Shown here: piece after piece, positions 38,084 through 46,183 of the stretch
Layout of the letters: each line of letters starts with the position of its first letter
Numbering within the stretch: the stretch's first letter is position 1
NCBI RefSeq assembly: GCF_000332115.1
Contig: NC_020156.1
Coordinates: forward strand, 186,001 to 250,000
Direction of reading: 5' to 3'
Origin: Nonlabens dokdonensis DSW-6
Lineage (GTDB): Bacteria; Bacteroidota; Bacteroidia; Flavobacteriales; Flavobacteriaceae
Length of the DNA stretch: 64,000 nucleotides
Program-made: the position numbers and the translations under genes
The notes under the pieces: model-generated
What the model saw: the letters and a program-made list of their open reading frames with translations, nothing else
What the model was told of the DNA's origin: nothing
The model's database searches: none

Positions 38084-39316
38084 TTAAGTATTGAATTGTA
38101 AAAATTTATGTGTGCTGTGGTTTAAAACTGATGCGTGAAACTCACGAACTAAGTGCGGTTGTCCAAGCTTTCCAAGCCGTGTTTCACAAGCTTTAAAAAG
38201 GGCTAATCGTGGTTGTTGTTTTGCAGTTTCTTTTTTCTCATTATTAAGGAATCGACGAATCTGAGAGTGTAAAATGAGCTTCATTTGTACATTCAATTCT
38301 CGTTTCTTTTGCTGATAGTACCAGGCTCGTGTACCTGTAAAACCAGAAGGGTTGTCTGGATTAAAGTATTTGTCTGGTAGCTGGACATAGCGGCTTTTAG
38401 GGTCTTTTGCTATGTATTTCTGGACGATACCCAGACGTTCAACATAGACCTGATGCACGTCTGCCAGTTTTTTATCAGGCACTGGGTCGTACCATTTAAA
38501 AAGCAGCTCTTTTGCTTTTTTCTCCTGACTTTTAGTGAGATAGTGCTCTTTGTAAATCGTATTTCGCGCAAGCTTCCATAGCGCATTGACATAAAAGGAA
38601 AGGGAAACGGAACGAGCCACATCAGACTCCAAAATTTCGGCGCCAGTTTGCTCTGTGACTCGAGTGTTCCGTGCTGTTTCCCCTGCATTTTTATATTTTT
38701 TTGGGGCTATTTCCCCTGTGTATCTTGTAAAACTGTTTCCAGTAGCGTTGCGTGACTTTGAAGATAAAGTGAGTGGTAATGAGCTCGTATCTGTCTTCCA
38801 CTTATCAACCGCTATTATTATATTATTTATGTAACCATTGTTACTAGTATCTCTATGAGGACAAATTGTCGTTTTATTTTTAGCAATTACCTGATTATCA
38901 ATAACAACCTTATTTGACTTATTTCTGTCCGGATTTAGGTTTTCAACAGGTTTAGCTTTGGTTATACACAGTATCTCGGTCAAAATGTGAATATCATAAC
39001 TCGCTCTAGAACCACGCCACTTTTTATGAGTAATTATTCCTGCCCGTTGCAATCTCTTAATATGTCTTTGTATCGTTCGACCGCTAGTGTTACTTATCGT
39101 TGCTAGATGTTTATTATTGGTCCGTAATGGTGGTAACGGCATCAGTGGATTGTACTTGATTTTTAAAAGTTCTAGACCATAGATTCGTATTAAATCTTTG
39201 GCGGTAGAAATAGTGGATTGCTTCAGCTTTTCGGCTACGCTTGTGCACTGCGAATTATAATTTTTAATGTATGTATCTAAAGCCTTGAGCGATTCAGAGT
39301 AAGGAATAATGAACAT
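38084..39316 (-). CDS. Winged-helix DNA-binding protein, possible replication/element-control protein
   Basis: 410 residues from ATG 39314-39316. Residues 85-125 form a helix-turn-helix with wing (ATISNTSGRTIQRHIKRL, then AGIITHKKWRGSRASYDI). The central part is Ser/Thr/Asn-rich and probably disordered. The C-terminal half is basic and helical. First gene of the leftward operon and divergent from the 39620 regulator; the shared intergenic region contains direct and inverted repeats that could be its binding sites. By location it could be an initiator or control protein of the recombinase-bearing element. I cannot assign it more exactly. Confidence 0.65.
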   Translation of the reverse strand: MFIIPYSESLKALDTYIKNYNSQCTSVAEKLKQSTISTAKDLIRIYGLELLKIKYNPLMPLPPLRTNNKHLATISNTSGRTIQRHIKRLQRAGIITHKKWRGSRASYDIHILTEILCITKAKPVENLNPDRNKSNKVVIDNQVIAKNKTTICPHRDTSNNGYINNIIIAVDKWKTDTSSLPLTLSSKSRNATGNSFTRYTGEIAPKKYKNAGETARNTRVTEQTGAEILESDVARSVSLSFYVNALWKLARNTIYKEHYLTKSQEKKAKELLFKWYDPVPDKKLADVHQVYVERLGIVQKYIAKDPKSRYVQLPDKYFNPDNPSGFTGTRAWYYQQKKRELNVQMKLILHSQIRRFLNNEKKETAKQQPRLALFKACETRLGKLGQPHLVREFHASVLNHSTHKFLQFNT

Positions 39317-39490
39317 TCAATCCTATGATGTTAAAACCTCAGTTATTTTCTGTCAGCCTTAGGGTATGAGAAGTTTGCTTTAATTGCAATTTTCAAACGT
39401 CAATAAGATGGTAAAACTACATTTTAAAATCGGCAATGACAACCATAATCACCTATTAAACAAATTGTTAAACATCAGTCAATAAAATAT

Positions 39491-39526
39491 AAATCTAATG
39501 TAAACATATAGTAAATCTACTGTAAA
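39491..39526. repeat. Iteron-like direct repeats
   Basis: AAATCTAATGTAAA at 39491-39504 and AAATCTACTGTAAA at 39513-39526 are two 14-bp direct copies with one mismatch, 22 bp apart (about two helical turns). They lie between divergent genes for a winged-helix protein and a MerR-like protein. Confidence 0.5.
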
Positions 39527-39568
39527 AAATAAGTAGATACTTTTACAATTGATCAATAATATGATTAT

Positions 39569-39590
39569 TATGTATTATAATAAATACATA
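39569..39590 (+). promoter_or_regulatory. Inverted repeat operator upstream of MerR-like gene
   Basis: TATGTATT-ATAATA-AATACATA is a perfect 8-bp inverted repeat with a 6-bp spacer. It ends 4 bp before TATATTTG (39595-39602), which matches the Bacteroidota -7 consensus TAnnTTTG, and about 30 bp before the start codon. A protein bound here would cover the promoter, so autoregulation by the 39620 product is plausible. Confidence 0.5.
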
Positions 39591-39619
39591 GTTGTATATT
39601 TGAGCAACTATAATAGCCA

Positions 39620-40318
39620 ATGAAAAACAATCCTTCTGAAATAAATATTAAAGAACTGCTTCAAGAAGAAGCTTATACGGGCAAGTTCATTGTCGGTTTG
39701 CGACGCGCTTTATTATCACAATGGCAGCGTGATGGTTTTATAAGAGACCGCCGTGATAACCACGAGACTTGGGCGCGATTCAGTTTGTTGGAGATTTTGT
39801 GGTTGGAAATCATTCAGGAATTGAGAGCATTTGGTTTAAAAAGTGAAGCAATACAAACGGTTGGCGAGTACGCTTTCGCGAAAGCGGAACAAAAATTATT
39901 AAATGCTACCACAGCAATTTTATCAGAAGATACCAGCTATGTACTTAAGGTGCAGAAAAATGGTGTTTCTGATATTAAGAAACCAGTAGATTCTAATCAG
40001 ATTTTTCAAGAACAAAAACCAGAAAATCATATTATCATCTACTTAAACGATATGGTCAACCGTAGCATTAGATGGTTGTTCAATCAGCCAAATACTGAAT
40101 GGTCGCAAGGCTTGACGAGAGATGAAGTACAAGCGGTTTTGATATTAATGAATCAAAAATATGATTCCTTTAAATGCAAAGGGAAATCAGATATAGAAAT
40201 TAATGAAAACGCAGCTCAGGTTGCAGAATTAATACAGCATCGAGACTATAGACGTCTTGAAATTATACTTGATGATAAAAGTATTTTTAGCGTGGCACGT
40301 AAAACGAAAGCTAGTTAA
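39620..40318 (+). CDS. MerR-like helix-turn-helix regulator
   Basis: 232 residues from ATG 39620. The N-terminal region (FIVGLRRALLSQWQRDGFIR, then ARFSLLEILWLEIIQELRAFGL) has the layout of a MerR-type winged helix: a helix, an Arg-rich wing, then a helix choosing the dimer arm. The C-terminal half is a different, ligand- or partner-type domain that I do not recognise. The CGCTTTCGCGAAAGCG palindrome is inside the CDS at 39871-39886 and encodes AFAKA. The gene is followed by the 59-aa protein and the serine recombinase, so it may control them. Confidence 0.65.
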   Translation: MKNNPSEINIKELLQEEAYTGKFIVGLRRALLSQWQRDGFIRDRRDNHETWARFSLLEILWLEIIQELRAFGLKSEAIQTVGEYAFAKAEQKLLNATTAILSEDTSYVLKVQKNGVSDIKKPVDSNQIFQEQKPENHIIIYLNDMVNRSIRWLFNQPNTEWSQGLTRDEVQAVLILMNQKYDSFKCKGKSDIEINENAAQVAELIQHRDYRRLEIILDDKSIFSVARKTKAS

Positions 40319-40383
40319 ACGCTGGCGATTTTACAGTTAACATAAAGGACTCTATAAAAGAGCCGAATGTTTATCGCTTAACA

Positions 40384-40563
40384 ATGTCATTTAAAGATAG
40401 TGAGAGTAAACAATTACAATTAGAAAAAACAAAGATGACCGCCGCTCGTCTCAAAACGTTTAAAGGATTTGAGCATTATAACGACTCGCAGGCAACATCT
40501 ACTTTAAGAATTATGGAAGAGTTTGCACACCTATTATGCAACCACATCCAAAATAGAAATTAA
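40384..40563 (+). CDS. Small hypothetical protein preceding the recombinase
   Basis: 59 residues, ATG 40384-40386 to TAA 40561-40563, starting MSFKDSESKQLQLEK and ending LLCNHIQNRN. It is hydrophilic and helical. The stop lies 1 bp before the recombinase ATG at 40565, so the two are probably one transcript with coupled translation. Possibly a recombinase accessory (directionality) factor, by position and size only. Confidence 0.55.
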   Translation: MSFKDSESKQLQLEKTKMTAARLKTFKGFEHYNDSQATSTLRIMEEFAHLLCNHIQNRN

Positions 40564-40564
40564 A

Positions 40565-42211
40565 ATGAAAGACTTAGCCATATTTGAAAAATTTGCCAAA
40601 ACAGGTAAGGGACAAAAATTACGAACTGATGGAAAAGCAGTTATTTACACACGCGTTTCTACAAAGGAACAAGCAGAAAATAATGCAAGTCTTGAAACTC
40701 AACTGAAATATTGTAAACAGCTAGCTGATAAGAAAGGTCTTGAAGTTATTGAGTATTTTGGTGGAACCTATGAGTCGGCTAAAAGTGATGAGCGCAAGGA
40801 ATTTCAAAAGATGCTTAACTATGTCAAGCGAAGAAGCAACGTAGGATATATTATAGTTTACTCTTATGATAGGTTTTCAAGAACTGGAGCAAATGGCGCT
40901 TACATAAGTGACCAACTTAAAAAGCAAGGAATAGTCACCATATCGGCTACTCAAGAGGTAGACACCTCTACAAGTGCAGGTTCCTTCCAGCAAAACCTTT
41001 ATTATATGTTTTCTCAGTTTGATAACGAATTAAGAAGAGATAAGTCTGTTTCTGGAATGCAAGAGAAACTTCGCAAAGGACATTGGACAGGCGCATATCC
41101 GTTTGGCTACACAAATGCCAATCCAGGAAAAGGTAAAATACCCAATTTTGTTATTACAGAAGAAGGAAGGCTTCTGAAACAAGCATTCTTATGGAAAGCA
41201 AATAGAAATATGTCTCACGTGGATATTGCTAAAAAACTACAGAAAAAAGGTCTTAACATCAACGATAAGCGATTGAGTGATTTGTTTAGAAATCCGTTTT
41301 ATTGTGGCCTCATAGTAAATAGTCTTATTCCTGGAGAAATTATCGAAGGATTGCATCCGCCTTTAATCAGTAGAGAAGTATTTCTCAAGATTCATAATCT
41401 ACTCAATGCTGGAGCAGAAACAAGAAAATATTCCTTTGATGATGAAAACCTACCTTTAAAAACCTTCCTTAAATCAACAGTTTGCGGAACACCTTATACA
41501 GGTTTTGTAGTAAAGAAAAAGGGATTGTACTATTACAAGAACAGACGTAAAGGAAGCAACGAGAATAGAAGTGCAAAAAAGCTACACCAAGAGTTTTTAG
41601 AGCTGTTAAAAACTTATACTTTAAAAGATGAAAAATTCATCGCTCCATTAAGAGAAATGCTTCACTATACATTTGTAAGTATGAACAAAGAAGCCATAGA
41701 AGATTCTGAAAGACTTACAAAAGAAGTAAACGCTATCGAATTAAAGCTGGATCGTATAGAAGAGCGATATGTTTTTGAAGAGATCAATAAGTCGCAATAC
41801 GATAAATTTAGAACCAAGCTACTCACTGAAGTCAACGAAAAGAAGAAGAATTTAACTCAAAATACTTTTGATAGTTCAAACCTCAAAAAAGCGATTGACC
41901 GAGGTTTAAAATATGCGCTCAATCTACCATTATTGTGGAGTTCTGGAGATATTGAAACCAAAAGAAAACTTCAATATATGGTCTTTCCAGACGGTTTAGG
42001 GTATGACTTCAAAAACAAGAGAGTTCAAACTTTTAGAGTGAACTCTATTTTTGCTCAAATCGCCTGTTTATCAGATAAGTTAGGAGCAAATAAAAAAGGG
42101 AACTTTCAAAATAAAATTGAAAATTCCCTTTCAGTGACCTCGGCAGGATTCAAACCTGCAACCTCCACAGCCGTAATGTGGTGCACTATTCAGTTATGCT
42201 ACGAGGCCTAA
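40565..42211 (+). CDS. Large serine recombinase (site-specific integrase)
   Basis: 548 residues from ATG 40565; a TTG at 40523 would overlap the 59-aa gene and is less likely. The resolvase domain (residues 15-160) has YTRVSTKEQ with the catalytic Ser, then YDRFSR and ATQEVDTSTSAG. The recombinase domain follows (GAYPFGYTNANP, RNPFYCGLIVN, then HPPLISREVF). The zinc-ribbon region keeps only one Cys (STVCGTPYTGF), so metal binding looks lost. A coiled-coil segment (residues 370-440) ends the conserved part. The last 35-45 residues are encoded antisense to a terminator and a tRNA-Arg, an unusual arrangement expected if the tRNA gene is the integration site. Probably mobilises the accessory region to its left. 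Confidence 0.9.
   Translation: MKDLAIFEKFAKTGKGQKLRTDGKAVIYTRVSTKEQAENNASLETQLKYCKQLADKKGLEVIEYFGGTYESAKSDERKEFQKMLNYVKRRSNVGYIIVYSYDRFSRTGANGAYISDQLKKQGIVTISATQEVDTSTSAGSFQQNLYYMFSQFDNELRRDKSVSGMQEKLRKGHWTGAYPFGYTNANPGKGKIPNFVITEEGRLLKQAFLWKANRNMSHVDIAKKLQKKGLNINDKRLSDLFRNPFYCGLIVNSLIPGEIIEGLHPPLISREVFLKIHNLLNAGAETRKYSFDDENLPLKTFLKSTVCGTPYTGFVVKKKGLYYYKNRRKGSNENRSAKKLHQEFLELLKTYTLKDEKFIAPLREMLHYTFVSMNKEAIEDSERLTKEVNAIELKLDRIEERYVFEEINKSQYDKFRTKLLTEVNEKKKNLTQNTFDSSNLKKAIDRGLKYALNLPLLWSSGDIETKRKLQYMVFPDGLGYDFKNKRVQTFRVNSIFAQIACLSDKLGANKKGNFQNKIENSLSVTSAGFKPATSTAVMWCTIQLCYEA
42092..42132 (-). terminator. Rho-independent terminator of tRNA-Arg (inside recombinase 3' end)
   Basis: On the minus strand a stem AAGGGAA.TTTCAA/TTGAAA.TTCCCTT is followed by six T, directly after the tRNA 3' end. 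It lies wholly within the recombinase reading frame on the other strand. Confidence 0.75.
42135..42208 (-). tRNA. tRNA-Arg (anticodon ACG)
   Basis: 74 nt fold as a full cloverleaf: acceptor GGCCTCG/CGAGGTC with one G-U pair, D stem GCAT/GTGC, anticodon stem CCACA/TGTGG with loop TTACGGC (anticodon ACG, read as ICG), 5-nt variable loop, T stem GCAGG/CCTGC with loop TTTGAAT, discriminator A. CCA is not encoded. The D loop has A at position 19 where G is usual, and the T loop has T at 56 where C is usual, so the pair G19-C56 is replaced by A19-U56. Promoter and terminator are both present, so the gene looks expressed. Confidence 0.85.
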
Positions 42212-42240
42212 AAAACATAAGCATGTTGCTTAAGCGGCTG

Positions 42241-42270
42241 CAAATATAATTCTTTTTAAAAAAATGCCAA
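42241..42270 (-). promoter_or_regulatory. Promoter of tRNA-Arg
   Basis: On the minus strand TTG (42270-42268), a 19-bp spacer, then TATATTTG (42248-42241), which fits the Bacteroidota pattern TTG-N17-23-TAnnTTTG. The tRNA 5' end is 32 bp downstream. Confidence 0.65.
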
Positions 42271-42384
42271 CTATATTTCTAAATAAAGTTACCTAATATT
42301 TATAGGTGTACCTAATTCAAGTAATATTATTATTAAACTCTCATATTACCGTCTTAAAAAGCACAGCCTTATTTATATTTGACT

Positions 42385-42906
42385 ATGAATGATCCTTTTT
42401 TAGAAAAACATATCCATGACATTCCAGATTTTCCAAAACCTGGAATCGTTTTCAAAGATATCTCTCCGCTCCTAGCTTCTACTGAGGCGCGAATTAAAAT
42501 GACCGAAAGCTTAGTTCAAAAATTTAAAAAAGACAATATCAACGTGGTCGTAGGCATAGAATCTCGCGGTTTTTTATTTGGTATGCTTATGGCAAATGCT
42601 CTTAATGCCAAGTTTGTCATGGTTCGTAAACCTGGTAAATTACCTGGAGAGTTGATAGATCAAGAATATGAGTTAGAATATGGAACAGACACAATTGAAA
42701 TTCAACAAAATGCCATCCAGTCTAATGACAACGTACTTATTCACGATGATGTACTTGCTACTGGTGGTACTGCAGCGGCTGCTCATTCCCTAATCTCAAA
42801 ACTAGGAGCTGAAATTGCTGGATACAGTTTTATGATCGAACTGGACTTTCTCAAAGGCAGAGAAAAATTACCTGCTTCAAAAACACACTCTGTATTGCAT
42901 TTCTAG
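42385..42906 (+). CDS. apt: Adenine phosphoribosyltransferase
   Basis: 173 residues from ATG 42385; a TTG 6 bp upstream is also in frame but less likely. It converts adenine and PRPP to AMP in purine salvage, in the cytosol. FPKPGIVFKDISPLL near residue 15 and the PRPP-binding loop VLIHDDVLATGGTAAA near 120 are the family signatures, and IESRGFLFG is also typical. Length is normal. A hairpin terminator follows within 30 bp, shared with the convergent gene. Confidence 0.96.
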   Translation: MNDPFLEKHIHDIPDFPKPGIVFKDISPLLASTEARIKMTESLVQKFKKDNINVVVGIESRGFLFGMLMANALNAKFVMVRKPGKLPGELIDQEYELEYGTDTIEIQQNAIQSNDNVLIHDDVLATGGTAAAAHSLISKLGAEIAGYSFMIELDFLKGREKLPASKTHSVLHF

Positions 42907-42932
42907 GAACTTTAGAATTTACTTTGATTTAT

Positions 42933-42956
42933 ATTCCGCTTTCGCAAAAGCGGAAT
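42933..42956. terminator. Bidirectional terminator built from a palindrome-like repeat
   Basis: ATTCCGCTTT-CGCA-AAAGCGGAAT is a 10-bp stem with a 4-nt loop between convergent genes (apt and 42962-43342). It is a variant of the CGCTTTCGCGAAAGCG element found elsewhere in the window. Confidence 0.7.
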
Positions 42957-42961
42957 AATAA

Positions 42962-43342
42962 TTACTCAAATTTTTCTAACAGGTGAACTGCCCAGTTAAT
43001 AGCATCTTCTACAGTTGAAACTACCATAAAATCCTTAGAGTAAAATTTACTTTCAAAGATGGCGGTTTTTTTACCAATTTCGGTATTGGTAACAATGACC
43101 ATTCCTTTTAAATTAGAAATCTTTGAAGTTTCTATATAGGTCATAGGACTAACGTTGTATTCAAAAACTCGATTGGATATGTAAACAAAGTTTTTTCCTG
43201 CAAAATGCCTTTGTGCTATTTTATTTAGTTCGTCATTATTTTCAGGCTCGAGTATCGTGCCATTTTTTACTTGAGCAATCATGTATTTAGGGAATACAAA
43301 TAGCTCCACATACGACAAGTCGTAATAGGTAATGGATAACAT
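42962..43342 (-). CDS. Hypothetical protein, possibly SpoIIAA/STAS-like
   Basis: 126 residues from ATG 43340-43342. Alternating beta and alpha pattern (YVELFVFPKYMIAQVKNGTI, then LKGMVIVTNTEIGKKTAIFE, and STVEDAINWAVHLLEKF at the end) resembles the SpoIIAA-like/STAS-type single-domain proteins common in Flavobacteriaceae. There are no catalytic residues I can point to. Soluble, no signal peptide. Monocistronic, convergent with apt. Confidence 0.65.
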   Translation of the reverse strand: MLSITYYDLSYVELFVFPKYMIAQVKNGTILEPENNDELNKIAQRHFAGKNFVYISNRVFEYNVSPMTYIETSKISNLKGMVIVTNTEIGKKTAIFESKFYSKDFMVVSTVEDAINWAVHLLEKFE

Positions 43343-43437
43343 ATAGGGGTTTCATAATTCGCTGCAAAATTAATTTAATAATTCTGAATAATGAATTATG
43401 TGAAGCGAATTAGTAGGATTGTTGATAAGTATATTTA

Positions 43438-44994
43438 CTAACTTTTATTCTTTTCAATCACTCGATCCATGCAATTAATACCGTCTATTGCTGCACTTAT
43501 TATTCCGCCAGCATAACCTGCACCTTCGGCACATGGATATAAACCATTGATTTCTATATGCTCAAGAGTCACTGCGTCTCTAGGTATTTGAACCGGTGAG
43601 CTAGTTCTACTTTCTGGAGCGTGTAGCACAGCCTCGTTTGTATAGTAACCTTTCATTTTTTTACCAAAAGTTTTTAAAGCAACTCGCAACCTGCTAGAAA
43701 GCATTTCTGGTAAGACTTGATTCAAATCTACACTTACTAGACCGGGAAAATAGGACGTTTTAGGTAAATCCTCAGAAACTTTTCCTTTTACAAAATCGAT
43801 CATACGTTGCGCAGGAACTTGTTGCGTTTTTCCTGCAGCAATCCAGCAGTCTTGTTCTACCTTTTTTTGAAAATTTAAAGATACGAATGGATCTCGTGGA
43901 TCATAGTTAGGTAAATCTTCTGGAGAAACACTTACTACAATACCACTATTTGCATACGGATTATTACGCTTGCTAGGACTCCAGCCGTTAGTTACTACCT
44001 CATCTGTATTTGTAGCACATGGGGCGATTATTCCTCCAGGACACATACAAAATGAATAAACACCCATGCCGTCCACCTGTTCTACAAGACTATAACTTGC
44101 TGGCGGCAAATAAGGGTTTTGATCATCGCCGTGATACTGAATTTGATTAATTAAATCTTGCTGGTGCTCAATACGAACTCCTATAGCAAAAGGTTTTGCT
44201 TGAACTTTTATACCTCTTTTATGAAGCAAATAAAATATATCTCGTGCGCTATGTCCAGTTGCTAGAATAACATTATCGTACTCTTTCCAGTCTTGACCTT
44301 CTATTTGAATTGCTTTAATTCTATGATCTTCATGACGTATATCGATCAGCTTTGAGGAAAAGTGAACTTCGCCTCCAGCCTTTTCAATGGCCTCTCGCAT
44401 AGAAGTAATGATTTGCGGTAATTTGTTTGTTCCGATATGTGGATGAGCGTCTACTAGAATATCTGGCGTGGCACCAAAATCTACAAACCATTCCATCGCT
44501 TTAAGCACGTTACCACGTTTTTTAGATCGTGTGTATAATTTACCATCACTATAAGTACCAGCACCACCTTCTCCAAAACAATAGTTAGATTCTGGGTTAA
44601 CTATTTGCTCTTTATTTAAAGCAGCTAGGTCTCTTCTTCTGGAACGTACATCTTTACCTCGTTCATAAACGATGGGCTTCATTCCTCCTTCTATGGCTCT
44701 CAATGCAGCATATAATCCTGCTGGACCAGCTCCTATAATGGCTACTTCTTTTCCATTAGAAACATCTTGAATTTTAAAAATTTCTCGCTTAGGAATTTCT
44801 TCTCCTTTGAGCCATAATTCTATTTGAAGATTGTATTTTACCTTTTTCTGACGTGCGTCTATAGACCGTTTTCTGATGTTCCACTCCTGGACATCATCCA
44901 TACGAAAGTCTACCTTATCAAATACTTTTTGAAGTATATGATCTTCATCTTCTAGATGATGTGGTAAAATAGAGATTTGTACTAGCTGGCTCAT
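43438..44994 (-). CDS. FAD-dependent dehydrogenase (COG2509 type)
   Basis: 518 residues from ATG 44992-44994. An N-terminal domain of about 85 residues precedes the dinucleotide-binding GAGPAGLYAALRA at about 88-100. Other flavoprotein features are YCFGEGGAGTYSDGKLYTR, VILATGHSARD and, near the C terminus, GLYPCAEGAGYAGGI, which binds FAD. Proteins of this family are widespread, but the substrate is not known. Single gene; the next gene to the right is on the same strand but separated by a short repeat tract. Confidence 0.85.
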   Translation of the reverse strand: MSQLVQISILPHHLEDEDHILQKVFDKVDFRMDDVQEWNIRKRSIDARQKKVKYNLQIELWLKGEEIPKREIFKIQDVSNGKEVAIIGAGPAGLYAALRAIEGGMKPIVYERGKDVRSRRRDLAALNKEQIVNPESNYCFGEGGAGTYSDGKLYTRSKKRGNVLKAMEWFVDFGATPDILVDAHPHIGTNKLPQIITSMREAIEKAGGEVHFSSKLIDIRHEDHRIKAIQIEGQDWKEYDNVILATGHSARDIFYLLHKRGIKVQAKPFAIGVRIEHQQDLINQIQYHGDDQNPYLPPASYSLVEQVDGMGVYSFCMCPGGIIAPCATNTDEVVTNGWSPSKRNNPYANSGIVVSVSPEDLPNYDPRDPFVSLNFQKKVEQDCWIAAGKTQQVPAQRMIDFVKGKVSEDLPKTSYFPGLVSVDLNQVLPEMLSSRLRVALKTFGKKMKGYYTNEAVLHAPESRTSSPVQIPRDAVTLEHIEINGLYPCAEGAGYAGGIISAAIDGINCMDRVIEKNKS

Positions 44995-45050
44995 GCAGCA
45001 AAGGTAATTGTAAAATTAAGAATCATGAGGTGTCAAGTCGTCCTTTCAAC

Positions 45051-45094
45051 GCATCAGCAAATCAGCACATCAGCACATCAGCACATCAGCACAT
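45051..45094. repeat. 8-bp tandem repeat (ATCAGCAC)
   Basis: Four consecutive copies of ATCAGCAC flanked by degenerate ones (GCATCAGCAAATCAGCAC...) in the gap between two genes, starting just after the nitronate monooxygenase stop. Confidence 0.8.
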
Positions 45095-45097
45095 TAA

Positions 45098-46066
45098 TCA
45101 ACTATATTTCTTTAAATTCTCGATTTGTTTTTCAATAGCCGTTTTGAACTCGGCTTTCATTCTGTTGATTAACGCTGTAGCTGGCATACTATCTTTAATA
45201 GTAGCGCTTCCTTGTCCTGCACTCCAGATGGTTTTCCATGCTTTTGCTTCGGTATCCATTTCTTTTCCAAAATCGATTTTTACCTTAGCCTTCATTTGTT
45301 CTTCTGTGATTCCTGCTGCTTCTAGGCTAGCGCCTAAAAAGTTAGCACTTACTCCAGAAATAGCTGCCGTATAAACGATATCACTACAACCGGCTTCTAT
45401 AATCATGTCTCGATATTCGTCGGTCGCCTTGGATTCGTCTGTATTGATAAAACGTGTCCCCATATAAGCAAGGTCGGCTCCCATTTGCAATGCACTAGCA
45501 ACATCCTGACCAGAGCTCATTGCTCCAGAAAGTAGAATAGTACCATCAAAAAATTCTTTTACCTCTCGTACAAATGGCATAGGGTTATGTGTTCCAGCAT
45601 GCCCACCTGCACCAGCACAAACTAGGATCAAACCATCTACTCCAGCTTCTTGAGCTTTTTGAGCATGACGTTTTTTAATAACATCGTGAAAAACAACACC
45701 TCCATAACTATGTACTGCGTTTACTACATCGCTTACTGCTCCTAAAGAAGTTATAATTAACGGTACTTTATGTTTGATACACAACATCAAATCTGCCTTT
45801 AAACGCGGATTGCTACCGTGAACAATCAAATTCACACCGTATGGCGCTGCTTTCTTACCTGTTTCTTCTTCCCATTGTGCAAGTTCAGTTTTAATTTGCA
45901 CTAACCACTCTTCAAATCCTTCACTAGAACGCTGATTAAGTGCTGGAAACGTACCTACAATACCATTTTTACAGCAAGAAATAACAAGCTCTGGTCCTGA
46001 AATTAAAAACATAGGTGCTACCACTACTGGTAAGGAAAGTTGGTCTGTAAGTTGTTGAGTCGTCAT
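45098..46066 (-). CDS. Nitronate monooxygenase family protein
   Basis: 322 residues from ATG 46064-46066 (a TTG at 46082 would add 6 residues). FMN-dependent TIM barrel of the 2-nitropropane dioxygenase family, oxidising alkyl nitronates. VVVAPMFLISGPELVISCCKNG at the start, PYGVNLIVHGSNPR, the catalytic-region VCAGAGGHAGTHNP near 160-175, LSGAMSSGQDVASAL, and GADLAYMGTRFINTDES are all family features. Cytosolic. Some members act in lipid metabolism instead, so the physiological substrate is open. Confidence 0.9.
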   Translation of the reverse strand: MTTQQLTDQLSLPVVVAPMFLISGPELVISCCKNGIVGTFPALNQRSSEGFEEWLVQIKTELAQWEEETGKKAAPYGVNLIVHGSNPRLKADLMLCIKHKVPLIITSLGAVSDVVNAVHSYGGVVFHDVIKKRHAQKAQEAGVDGLILVCAGAGGHAGTHNPMPFVREVKEFFDGTILLSGAMSSGQDVASALQMGADLAYMGTRFINTDESKATDEYRDMIIEAGCSDIVYTAAISGVSANFLGASLEAAGITEEQMKAKVKIDFGKEMDTEAKAWKTIWSAGQGSATIKDSMPATALINRMKAEFKTAIEKQIENLKKYS

Positions 46067-46183
46067 AGAAATTGTTTTGCTCAAAGTTACTAAAGTGTTT
46101 TATTATGTATGCATAGTGTTTTGAAAAGATTTAAAATAAATGTTAAGTGTACAACCTAGGTGAATTACAAGTTTATTTTTGTA

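Noticed and set aside
38410..38688. 92-residue ORF on the minus strand
   Set aside because: It lies within the winged-helix gene in another frame and has no independent features.
40523..40564. Upstream TTG start for the serine recombinase
   Set aside because: It would overlap the 59-aa gene, while ATG 40565 follows that stop by 1 bp and keeps the whole resolvase domain.
42374..42381. TATATTTG as promoter -7 of apt
   Set aside because: It ends 3 bp before the chosen ATG, which would make the transcript leaderless, and no -33 TTG is at the right distance. Left unannotated.
45030..45374. 114-residue plus-strand ORF
   Set aside because: It runs through the ATCAGCAC repeat and antisense to nitronate monooxygenase.
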